Shown piece by piece: positions 1-5,109 of a DNA stretch of 5,171 bases. The notes under the pieces were generated by a model that did no database searches, was not told where the DNA came from, and saw nothing but the letters and a program-made list of their open reading frames with translations. The stretch is from Clostridiaceae bacterium (GTDB lineage: Bacteria > Bacillota > Clostridia > Oscillospirales > Acutalibacteraceae). How positions within the stretch are numbered: the stretch's first letter is position 1; the number at the start of each line of letters is the position of its first letter. Position numbers and translations under genes: made by a program. The stretch is from the NCBI GenBank assembly GCA_016297645.1, contig JAEDGF010000109.1, positions 1-5,171 on the forward strand, read 5' to 3'.

Positions 1-17
1 TTCAGCTACCACAAGAC

Positions 18-55
18 GCACCCGCGCGGGCGGCGCAGGGGCACCGCCCCTACAA
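18..55. repeat. GC-rich palindromic intergenic repeat fragment (window edge)
   Basis: Seen: a perfect 10-bp palindrome, CCCGCGCGGG (21-30), is followed by an inverted repeat AGGGGC-ACC-GCCCCT (37-51). The sequence between and around them is GC-rich and then changes abruptly to AT-rich DNA after position 51. No reading frame crosses it convincingly. Known from general experience: short GC-rich elements carrying a AGGGGC...GCCCCTAC core are scattered between genes in many gut Clostridia. Inference: this is the end of such an element, cut by the window boundary. The hairpin could also act as a weak transcription end, but there is no U-run next to it. Confidence 0.4.
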
Positions 56-126
56 ATCATCACTTTATGTGTTATTTTAATGCACAAGTGTTGGCAATAT
101 TGAAGCACATTCATGCAACACTCCGC

Positions 127-166
127 AAAAAAAGACCGCCGCATTCGTTTTACCGAAGCGCGGCAG
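127..166 (-). terminator. Rho-independent terminator of the dockerin-like gene
   Basis: Read on the minus strand, a stem CTGCCGC (166-160) pairs with GCGGCGG (142-136), including one U-G pair. It is extended across a small internal loop by TTCG/CGAA (157-154 with 147-144), closing a 6-base loop. The stem is followed at once by TCTTTTTTT (135-127). It lies about 100 bases past the stop codon of the exported protein. No other minus-strand gene lies between. Confidence 0.75.
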
Positions 167-265
167 CCGTTAACGATTATTCGGTTGATAAATGCGCCGT
201 TTCGAACGGCAGGCTGTCCCCCGCGCCGCGAACACATCTTTTCTCGGACGCGTCGGGTGTTTTCG

Positions 266-1171
266 TTATTTCAAAAAATCGCTTGCGTCGATATCTTCGT
301 ACCCTTTCAGGGTGATGTCGGAAGCGGCGACGGCACGCGAGAATGACTTCACAACAAGGCTCTTGAACACATAACCGGCTGTTGTTGCATAATCAATTTT
401 GACAAGCTTTTTACCGCTCATGTAAACATTCGCGGTGTAGTTTGTACCTTTTTCGTCCTTCTCATTGAACACATAGACGGTGCAGCTTTTGCCGTTGCAG
501 GTTGCGGATTTTTTCGAATTTGCCTGAGAAAGACTGCTGTGAAGGGCGGGAATAAACGAGCTCATTTCCTTCTGCACCTCGCTGAAATCATCGCCGAACG
601 CATCGGCATTCATGGAGATGGACTCCTTCGAGGAATCGGAGCAAATGCTTATCTTGTTGTTGGAAAAGAGAATTGACGAGGGCGTGAAGCCGTCGAACGC
701 GCCGAGCATTTCCATCATTTCCTTGGTGTCCATGCCTGCCATTTCGAGGAGTCCGCCGATATCGAGCTTCATCGTTCTCTCGGTTTTCGACACGATAAGA
801 GAACCGGAGTGCGAGCCGTCCTTCGGGTCGTTCTCGGTGTAGGTGGCAGAAATGACATAGTGCCCGCTCGCAAGCGCTTCATACTCGTTGTTGTAGGTCT
901 TGCCGTCTATCACATCAAGACGGACGGACAGACGAAGTACGGCGCGCGCGTCGTCTACAGTGAGCTTCGAATCGAAATTCATGTCCGCGAGTTTGAGGTC
1001 GTCCGCGTCCGTCATCTTGTCGATACCGACAGAAGCGCGGAGAATCGCACGGGCGTCGTTGACCGTGAGTACATAGCCGTCCATTTTAGCCTGCGACAGC
1101 GCCGCAAGCGAACCGAAAAGCAGGCAGACGGTGAGCATAACGCTCAATATTTTACATGAGAACTTTTTCAT
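266..1171 (-). CDS. Exported protein with N-terminal dockerin-like module and unknown C-terminal domain
   Basis: A 301-residue protein. Residues 1-28 form a Sec signal peptide: basic MKK, a hydrophobic stretch at 8-25, and a plausible AxA-like cut after SQA28. Cys16 is preceded by Val, not a proper lipobox, so a lipoprotein is unlikely. Residues 30-86 are a dockerin-like pair. The second repeat has a full calcium loop (D63-x-N65-x-D67 ... D74) followed by the helix DARAVLRLS; the first keeps only LTVNDARAILRAS and lacks the acidic loop residues. Residues 100-301 match no family I know. They read as beta-strand-rich, with three cysteines (C177, C225, C230), and end in a strand-rich part (TNYTANVYMSGKKLVKIDY). 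Dockerins bind cohesins in cellulosomes and related surface complexes, but many gut Clostridia use such modules on proteins of unknown role. No catalytic motif is visible. The ATG at 1171 was chosen over an upstream start at 1237 because the signal peptide and a GGGAGGA site fit it. The gene is monocistronic, with its own promoter and terminator. Confidence 0.85.
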   Translation of the reverse strand: MKKFSCKILSVMLTVCLLFGSLAALSQAKMDGYVLTVNDARAILRASVGIDKMTDADDLKLADMNFDSKLTVDDARAVLRLSVRLDVIDGKTYNNEYEALASGHYVISATYTENDPKDGSHSGSLIVSKTERTMKLDIGGLLEMAGMDTKEMMEMLGAFDGFTPSSILFSNNKISICSDSSKESISMNADAFGDDFSEVQKEMSSFIPALHSSLSQANSKKSATCNGKSCTVYVFNEKDEKGTNYTANVYMSGKKLVKIDYATTAGYVFKSLVVKSFSRAVAASDITLKGYEDIDASDFLK

Positions 1172-1177
1172 ACTGTT

Positions 1178-1184
1178 TCCTCCC
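1178..1184 (-). promoter_or_regulatory. Ribosome binding site fixing the dockerin gene start
   Basis: On the minus strand GGGAGGA stands six bases before the ATG at 1171. The longer reading frame (start at 1237) has no comparable site and would put 22 hydrophilic residues ahead of the signal peptide. Confidence 0.8.
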
Positions 1185-1268
1185 GTAATTTTTGTAAAAA
1201 CCGAAGGCTGTACACGGCGGTTTTGAACCGGCGGCAAGCCGCGGCTTTGCTTATCCGATTACAATTAA

Positions 1269-1297
1269 AGCATACCATGCTGAAAAAATTCTTGCAA
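1269..1297 (-). promoter_or_regulatory. Candidate sigma-A promoter of the dockerin-like gene
   Basis: Minus-strand -35 TTGCAA (1297-1292), a 17-base spacer, and -10 TATGCT (1274-1269) preceded by TGG, an extended -10 motif. Transcription would begin near 1262 and give a leader of about 90 bases before the ATG at 1171. It lies just downstream of the terminator at 1351-1376, as expected if the dockerin gene is a separate unit. The call rests on motif matching by eye. Confidence 0.5.
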
Positions 1298-1350
1298 CAG
1301 GTAATTTATTTTCTTTTTGGTCTGTTTTTGCCGAAAACGGCGATACCGAC

Positions 1351-1376
1351 AAAAAACCGGCGCGCGAACGCGGCAG
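1351..1376 (-). terminator. Rho-independent terminator of the DUF2079 / small membrane protein unit
   Basis: On the minus strand CTGCCGCG (1376-1369) pairs with CGCGCCGG (1364-1357) around a UUCG loop, with one C-C mismatch and one U-G pair. TTTTTT (1356-1351) follows directly. It lies about 260 bases past the small membrane protein's UGA stop (1635), or about 220 past the next in-frame TAA (1593). It lies upstream of the dockerin gene promoter, which separates the two transcription units. Confidence 0.65.
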
Positions 1377-1592
1377 CTTTGCAGTCAACTCACAGCCGCT
1401 CGGGACACCGGACGGCAGCTCCGCCAAGGAAAACGAAAAGCCCGCTCGTGCAGTGAAAGGACAACGATGGGAACGCAAAAACGCCGTAGGCATCACTGAA
1501 ATTTTTCGCGTCCTTCGTCCGAACGAGCGGAAATGCGACCCGGGACAAAGAAAAATCAGCCACTCGCGTCAGAGCCGTCAGAGCACACCCCG
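1377..1592. other. Long 3' untranslated region, no gene seen
   Basis: Together with 1172-1376 this makes a gene-free stretch of over 400 bases. Open frames exist on both strands (for example a minus frame at 1251-1496 and plus frames at 1223-1456 and 1453-1758). None has a good ribosome site, a recognisable domain or protein-like composition, and the minus one would run through both the terminator and the promoter described here. A direct repeat of CTGACG on the minus strand (within about 1567-1581) is the only small structure noticed. Most simply this is the 3' untranslated tail of the upstream minus-strand transcript. Confidence 0.45.
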
Positions 1593-1637
1593 TTACTTAT
1601 TTTCGCCGGACTCTTTTTCGCCGTTATTTTCCAGTCA
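1593..1637 (-). other. In-frame coding-like extension beyond the UGA stop
   Basis: Reading on from UGA (1637-1635) in the same frame gives LENNGEKESGENK and then TAA (1595-1593). The extension repeats the tail composition and even its DNA: the 11-base string GGCGAAAAAGA occurs in frame both before the UGA (coding DGEKDP) and after it (coding NGEKES), 30 bases apart. This suggests that the stop arose by mutation inside a longer repeat tail, or that it is read through. UGA followed by C is known as a weak stop context in Escherichia coli. Which of these applies here cannot be told from one sequence. Confidence 0.4.
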
Positions 1638-1925
1638 GGGGTCTTTTTCGCCGTCGGCGATTTCGTCCGTTCCGGTATCGGCGCCGAATTCGTCCGTTCC
1701 GGTATCGCCGCTGTTTTGTTTGTTCTTTTTCTCCTGCATTTTCAGCATAACCGCATAGATAACGCCGCAAATAACGAGAACGACCGTGCCGGCTATCGCG
1801 GCGGTGTTCAACAGCTTCACATTTTCGGGCGCAAGCACATCGCTTTTCCTGAACGCGACATAGCGGCAAATGGCCGTCACGCCTGCCGAAATGAGAATCA
1901 GCGCGCGCAGAGCTTTATCGAGCAT
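1635..1925 (-). CDS. Small two-helix membrane protein with acidic repeat tail
   Basis: A 96-residue protein that I do not recognise as a named family. Two hydrophobic helices are visible, at about residues 6-24 (ALRALILISAGVTAICRYV) and 41-61 (TAAIAGTVVLVICGVIYAVML). A basic, Gln-rich turn (KMQEKKNKQN) follows, then an acidic tail with a TGTDE repeat (residues 75-79 and 84-88). By the positive-inside rule the basic turn and acidic tail should be cytoplasmic. The start is the ATG at 1925, because GGGGAG lies eight bases upstream of it; the in-frame ATG at 1931 is only two bases from that site. The gene follows the DUF2079 gene on the same strand after 74 bases with no terminator between, so it is probably co-transcribed and may work with it. 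The frame continues past the UGA stop for 13 coding-like residues (see findings), so the protein may be a truncated form of one about 14 residues longer. Confidence 0.65.
   Translation of the reverse strand: MLDKALRALILISAGVTAICRYVAFRKSDVLAPENVKLLNTAAIAGTVVLVICGVIYAVMLKMQEKKNKQNSGDTGTDEFGADTGTDEIADGEKDP
1662..1707 (-). repeat. 27-bp-period direct repeat in the acidic tail
   Basis: The 19-base string TTCGTCCGTTCCGGTATCG occurs exactly at 1662-1680 and at 1689-1707, an offset of 27 bases or nine codons. In the small membrane protein it encodes the two DTGTDE copies, so the duplication keeps the frame. Confidence 0.85.
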
Positions 1926-1933
1926 TTTCATAT

Positions 1934-1939
1934 CTCCCC
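1934..1939 (-). promoter_or_regulatory. Ribosome binding site deciding the small protein start
   Basis: On the minus strand GGGGAG ends eight bases before the ATG at 1925 but only two bases before the ATG at 1931. The spacing favours 1925, which shortens the protein by two residues. Confidence 0.6.
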
Positions 1940-1999
1940 GTCTTTATAAAATTACAGATTTTTGACATAAACTAAAATTCGTACTGTCCGTCGAGCGTA

Positions 2000-3865
2000 T
2001 TATCCCACGCCTTCGGGCACCTTTTCATTTTCGTTCGAAGCGGCTTTCTCGACGCCCGAAGCAGAGGCAGGCTCCATGAACACAAGCAGCTCGGTATCGC
2101 CGTCTTTCACCGTTCGGGTAACCTTATAGCCGAGCGCAGTGTATTTTTCGACCTCATCATTATAGGAAAAACGCGCGTCAAGAATTATATAGTCGAGCTT
2201 TTCGCCGTCCTTGGGCGTATGATAGTACACCTCGTAAAGGACACTGCGCTTCGAAAGGTGCGGCATGAGGAAGGTGGAAGCACACACGGACTTATCCTCC
2301 GGCACCTCCGAGAGAGCCTCGCGCATTACAGCGAAGGACTCACAGTTCGCGTTGTACTGCTGAATATACCGCCTCGTCTGAGTCGCATTGAGATTCAAAA
2401 ACAGCACGACAGAGCACACGAGCGCCGCGCACGAAAACAGCTTTTGCATATTCGGCTTCATGTCGGCAAGGTTCATCACGGCGAGGTAGGTGAGAAACGC
2501 CGCAGAGCCGAACGCGTACTGGAAAGAAATGTTGTACTGATACGGGTAGAGCGTCATAAAATTCAGCAGGACAGCCGGAAGCAGCAAAAGAAGCCGCGAC
2601 ACCTTTTTCGCCGTAAACGGCAGAAATGCGAGGGGTACGGTCATTTGCAGCAAAAATTGCAGCTTCGCGCCGTACGCGCCGTTTTCGTCCCTGAACATCT
2701 GCGTAAAGACATACGCCGGGTCGGCAAGAACATTCTTTACCACATCGAAAAGCGTGCCTTCGCCGACCATGTAGTTCTCGTATCTGCCGGTCATAACGCC
2801 GTCCCCGTACTTGTCGAGAAGGTGCGTCGCGGCGGCAAACCACGCGCCGGAAACGATGAGCATAACAACGCCGGTGGCATATCTTTTTCTGCCCAAGATC
2901 GCGTAAATCGCAAAGAAAACGAGATACACCGCCGCGTCCTCCTTGACGCAGAGCGTCAGCAGCGAGAACACCGTGAGAAGGACATATTTGTTGCGTTCAA
3001 ACGCCCAGAACACCCACAGCAGGAGCGGGAACAAAAAGCAGTTTTCGTGGATATCGTAGAGAGTGCCGCTCATCACAGCGGGCTGCAAAAGCGTCACCGC
3101 CGTAATGCACGCCGCCTTTGCGTCCGACAGCTTGAAGTGCCTGCACAGCAGATACGCAGGCACGGCAGCCGAAGCGAGAACCGCCGTCTGCCCGATTTGG
3201 AGCGTCACGGGGGACGGGAACACAAAATAAAACGGCAGCAGCAGATAGTAAATCGGGGAAATATGCACCGCAAAGTGCGACAACAGCTTGTCGCGCTCGG
3301 TTGTCGTCACGGGCGAAAAGCTCTTGCGCATATTGTAAAACATCTGGCAGAAGATGCCGAAATCGTAGTTCGGCGAGTACAGAGAAACATACCGCAGCAC
3401 GCCTGCCGCGCCGCACACGGCGGCAAAAACGACGACCGCCGTTATAATCACAAAATTGCGTTTTTTTGCTGTGAACGGATTTTTAAGGTCAAGCCCGCCC
3501 GTCATATAATAGTAGACGAGCATAATGACCGCCAGCACCGCCACACACAGCCCGACATAGAAATTCGCTTCGCTTTGCAGCAGCACTCCTAAGGCGTACA
3601 GCCCGAACGACACCGGCAGGATCCTTCTGTCGTACGCCCTTTTTCTCACGATATTCACAACGGTTATCACGACGAAGATCGCCGCAAAGATACCGATGAA
3701 CATTTTCAGGCTCACCCCCGCGAGCCTTTCTAACTGTGTGAAATCACTTTCGGTCAGCGTCAGCAGCACAAGCGCCGTCAGACACCACGAGGAAAACAGC
3801 CTCATGACGACATTGTCGATAGGCTTTTCCTTTATTTTATTGTAAAAATCACGAATACGGCTCAT
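2000..3865 (-). CDS. DUF2079 polytopic membrane protein (GT-C-like)
   Basis: A 621-residue protein with many hydrophobic segments. Residues 1-160 hold about four membrane helices that precede the family core. The core then shows the DUF2079 signatures in order: YDFGIFCQ (167-174), the loop HFAVH (197-201) before ISPIYYLLLPFY, DIHEN (271-275) before FLFPLLLWVFWAFER, and KED (308-310). Further helices follow to about residue 500, and a soluble C-terminal region of about 120 residues ends in a Glu/Ala-rich tail. DUF2079 proteins are uncharacterised but resemble GT-C glycosyltransferases, which use lipid-linked sugars at the outer membrane face. The acidic and His residues near the first loops fit that idea, but no activity is proven. 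The ATG at 3865 was chosen: a TTG at 3880 is in frame but lacks a ribosome site, while a weak GGTGGT lies seven bases before the ATG. The small membrane gene is downstream on the same strand. The first gene on the other strand is a divergent YitT-family gene, with the hairpin array between. Confidence 0.9.
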   Translation of the reverse strand: MSRIRDFYNKIKEKPIDNVVMRLFSSWCLTALVLLTLTESDFTQLERLAGVSLKMFIGIFAAIFVVITVVNIVRKRAYDRRILPVSFGLYALGVLLQSEANFYVGLCVAVLAVIMLVYYYMTGGLDLKNPFTAKKRNFVIITAVVVFAAVCGAAGVLRYVSLYSPNYDFGIFCQMFYNMRKSFSPVTTTERDKLLSHFAVHISPIYYLLLPFYFVFPSPVTLQIGQTAVLASAAVPAYLLCRHFKLSDAKAACITAVTLLQPAVMSGTLYDIHENCFLFPLLLWVFWAFERNKYVLLTVFSLLTLCVKEDAAVYLVFFAIYAILGRKRYATGVVMLIVSGAWFAAATHLLDKYGDGVMTGRYENYMVGEGTLFDVVKNVLADPAYVFTQMFRDENGAYGAKLQFLLQMTVPLAFLPFTAKKVSRLLLLLPAVLLNFMTLYPYQYNISFQYAFGSAAFLTYLAVMNLADMKPNMQKLFSCAALVCSVVLFLNLNATQTRRYIQQYNANCESFAVMREALSEVPEDKSVCASTFLMPHLSKRSVLYEVYYHTPKDGEKLDYIILDARFSYNDEVEKYTALGYKVTRTVKDGDTELLVFMEPASASGVEKAASNENEKVPEGVG

Positions 3866-3933
3866 ACGGCGCACCACCAATTATTATTTATAAAGCTCCC
3901 GACAGAATTTCACCCCGTCGGCACTTAAACACT

Positions 3934-4147
3934 CCGACAGAACCTGACCGCTGTCGGTACTTAACACTTCGACGGAACTTTTTCGCTGTCGACAATAAAA
4001 CTTCCCGACAAAGCTTACCCTATGCCGGTGCTTAAACTCCCCGACAGAACCTGACCGCTGTCGGTACTTAACACTTCGACGGAACTTTTTCGCTGTCGAC
4101 AATAAAACTTCCCGGCAAAGCTTACCCTATGCCGGTGCTTAAACTCC
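3934..4147. repeat. 107-bp head-to-tail duplication inside the hairpin array
   Basis: Positions 3934-4040 and 4041-4147 are identical over 106 of 107 bases. The only difference is A4008 against G4115. Each copy holds three hairpin units. The near-identity implies a recent duplication, or homogenisation, of three units at once. The length is not a multiple of three, so any reading frame shifts between copies, which argues against a coding role. Confidence 0.95.
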
Positions 4148-4160
4148 ACGGCTGTTTTTT
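4131..4160 (+). terminator. Terminator-like hairpin at the right end of the array
   Basis: On the plus strand GCCG+TG (4131-4137, one bulged G) pairs with CACGGC (4147-4152), followed by TGTTTTTT (4153-4160). No plus-strand gene lies upstream within the array, so it would only matter if the array itself were transcribed rightward as a small RNA. No convincing plus-strand promoter was seen before the array. Confidence 0.3.
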
Positions 4161-4169
4161 CCACTGCCG

Positions 4170-4403
4170 AAAATACGGTCAACAAGGAGAGTATACACCA
4201 TTTTTTCACATTAGGCAAGCCGTTCCCGGCAAGTTTGTCCCACCCCCCGGCAGAACACACCACACAGCCCCTTCTTTCACCCGCACAACCCATAAGCAGC
4301 CGCGCGGCAGGCTCTCCACGGCAGTCCGTATCCCTGATGCCCGTTTTATGCATTTTCGGCAGATTCTCCCCCGCCGGCGCGCCAAGCGTTGGGCGGCGTA
4401 CCG
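4170..4403. other. Gene-free spacer right of the array
   Basis: No supported gene. The open frame that runs through it in phase with the YitT gene has a Pro/Arg/His-rich, non-protein-like composition and no ribosome site. Scattered short CCGGCA/CGGCAG motifs (for example 4226-4231, 4247-4252, 4357-4362) resemble the arms of the array hairpins and may be decayed units. A 10-bp palindrome GCCGCGCGGC lies at 4299-4308. Confidence 0.4.
4190..4218 (-). promoter_or_regulatory. Candidate sigma-A promoter reading through the array toward DUF2079
   Basis: Minus-strand -35 TTGCCT (4218-4213), a 17-base spacer, and -10 TATACT (4195-4190, five of six consensus bases). Transcription would start near 4183 and cross the whole hairpin array before reaching the DUF2079 start at 3865, giving a leader of roughly 318 bases. 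Motif evidence only. Confidence 0.45.
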
Positions 4404-4431
4404 TCTGCCGGGGTTGCTTTTATCCGACAGA
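4404..4431. promoter_or_regulatory. Inverted repeat overlapping the YitT-gene promoter
   Basis: TCTGCCGG (4404-4411) and CCGACAGA (4424-4431) form an 8-bp stem with one mismatch around a 12-base loop. It covers the candidate -35 box of the YitT-family gene, so it could be an operator. The arm CCGACAG is the same as the left arm of the array hairpins, so it may instead be a stray repeat arm. Confidence 0.35.
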
Positions 4432-4442
4432 TATGGTAGAAT
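4414..4442 (+). promoter_or_regulatory. Candidate promoter of the YitT-family gene
   Basis: A -35 TTGCTT (4414-4419, weak), a 17-base spacer, and a -10 TAGAAT (4437-4442, five of six consensus bases). A start near 4449 would leave a short leader of about 28 bases containing the ribosome binding site. Confidence 0.4.
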
Positions 4443-4462
4443 TACGGTTGACTTTCATTTTC

Positions 4463-4470
4463 GGAGGAGA
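4463..4470 (+). promoter_or_regulatory. Ribosome binding site fixing the YitT-family start
   Basis: GGAGGAGA lies six bases before the ATG at 4477. It rules out the far longer open frame that begins at 4129 inside the hairpin array. Confidence 0.85.
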
Positions 4471-4476
4471 TCGCAC

Positions 4477-5109
4477 ATGAAGTCGATGAAAAGCGTCCTT
4501 GATGAAATCAGGGGCGTGAAGCTTAAAAATTGTCTTTGGCAGCTTCCCGGAGCTGCTATTCTTGCTTTCGGGCTGTATAATGTCCATTCGTTTGCGGACA
4601 TAACCGAGGGCGGCGTGCTGGGGCTGACGCTTTTGCTGCACCACCATTTCGGGATATCGCCGTCCGTGTCGAGCCTTGTGATGAATTTCATCTGCTACAT
4701 TTTCGGCTTTGCCGTACTCGGCGGCGGCTTTGTGGTGTACTCAGCTGTGTCGGGACTCAGTTTCTCGCTTTTTTACGCTATCTTCGAGCAGTTTCCGCCC
4801 GTTTGGGAGGGCATTGCAGACCATCCGCTCGCCGCGTGCGTTGTCGGCGCGCTTTTTGTCGGCGTGGGCGTGGGAATCTGCGTGCGTTTCGGCGGTGCGC
4901 CCGGCGGCGACGACGCGCTCTCAATGGGACTTGCAAAGCTATTGAAAAAAGTTGATATCCGCTGGATATACCTCGTGAGCGACCTTATCGTTCTGGCGCT
5001 GTCGCTTACCTATATTCCCGTGCGGAAAATTGCGTACTCGCTCTGCACCGTTGTCATCTCGGGACAGATAATAGGAATAATCCAAAAAGCCGGGAAGAAT
5101 GGGATGTAA
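4477..5109 (+). CDS. YitT-family (DUF161) membrane protein, short form
   Basis: A 210-residue integral membrane protein of the YitT/DUF161 family. The sequence shows the family pattern: an N-terminal helix (about 22-40), then the GGVLGLTLLLHHHFGIS segment (45-61), a helix with the conserved N70 before FICYIFGFAVLGG (71-83), a helix at about 88-106, the segment VGVGVGICVRFGGAPGGDDAL (128-148) with the Gly-rich GGAPGGDD turn, and two last helices (163-180, 187-202). About six helices are expected. Many family members are near 280 residues and end with a soluble DUF2179 domain; here the protein stops right after the last helix, so that domain is absent. The function of the family is unsettled; transport has been suggested. 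The ATG at 4477 is set by GGAGGAGA. The gene is divergent from the DUF2079 gene, with no downstream partner visible before the window ends. Confidence 0.9.
   Translation: MKSMKSVLDEIRGVKLKNCLWQLPGAAILAFGLYNVHSFADITEGGVLGLTLLLHHHFGISPSVSSLVMNFICYIFGFAVLGGGFVVYSAVSGLSFSLFYAIFEQFPPVWEGIADHPLAACVVGALFVGVGVGICVRFGGAPGGDDALSMGLAKLLKKVDIRWIYLVSDLIVLALSLTYIPVRKIAYSLCTVVISGQIIGIIQKAGKNGM

Larger units (their letters stand above)
3899..4169. repeat. Tandem array of eight 35-36 bp hairpin units
   Basis: Eight inverted repeats of 21-24 bases recur every 35-36 bases: 3899-3921, 3934-3957, 3969-3992, 4005-4028, 4041-4064, 4076-4099, 4112-4135 and a degenerate one at 4149-4169. Typical stems are CCGACAG/CTGTCGG, TCGAC/GTCGA and CCGGCA/TGCCGG with loops of 10-14 bases. 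Linkers are AT-rich and often read TACTTAACAC or TGCTTAAAC. Units differ from one another but keep the stem-loop-linker plan. The array fills the space between two divergent genes. It is not a CRISPR array: there is no constant repeat with unique spacers. It could be a structured leader RNA, a protein-binding array, or a mobile palindromic repeat family. Confidence 0.85.

Noticed and set aside
196..210. Hairpin GCCGTT-TCG-AACGGC as terminator of the dockerin gene
   Set aside because: The stem is perfect, but no U-run follows on either strand; the signal at 127-166 is much better.
1251..1496. Minus-strand 81-codon open frame
   Set aside because: No ribosome site, and it would span both the terminator at 1351-1376 and the promoter at 1269-1297; its composition is not convincing.
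1943..1948. Minus-strand TATAAA as a -10 box for the small membrane protein
   Set aside because: The start site would fall within the ribosome binding site (1934-1939), and no good -35 lies at the right distance.
1962..1967. Perfect plus-strand -35 box TTGACA
   Set aside because: No -10 box lies at 16-18 bases, and no plus-strand gene follows; it points into the 3' end of the DUF2079 gene.
2219..3592. Plus-strand 457-codon open frame
   Set aside because: It lies wholly antisense to the DUF2079 gene and is extremely rich in Arg, His and Gln, as expected for a shadow frame; there is no ribosome site or domain.
3899..4169. CRISPR array
   Set aside because: Period is 35-36 bp, but there is no invariant repeat alternating with unique spacers; three-unit blocks are duplicated whole, and no cas gene is present.
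3884..4353. Two minus-strand open frames (3884-4102 and 4015-4353) with KHRHRVSF / CRQRKSSVEVLSTDSGQVLS-type repeats
   Set aside because: They are readings of the hairpin array in different frames. The 107-bp duplication is not a multiple of three, the 3884-4102 frame would have to start at a TTG without a ribosome site, and the composition is not protein-like.
4129..4476. N-terminal extension of the YitT-family protein by 116 residues
   Set aside because: It would begin inside the repeat array, is Pro/Arg-rich without family similarity, and the ATG at 4477 has a strong ribosome binding site.
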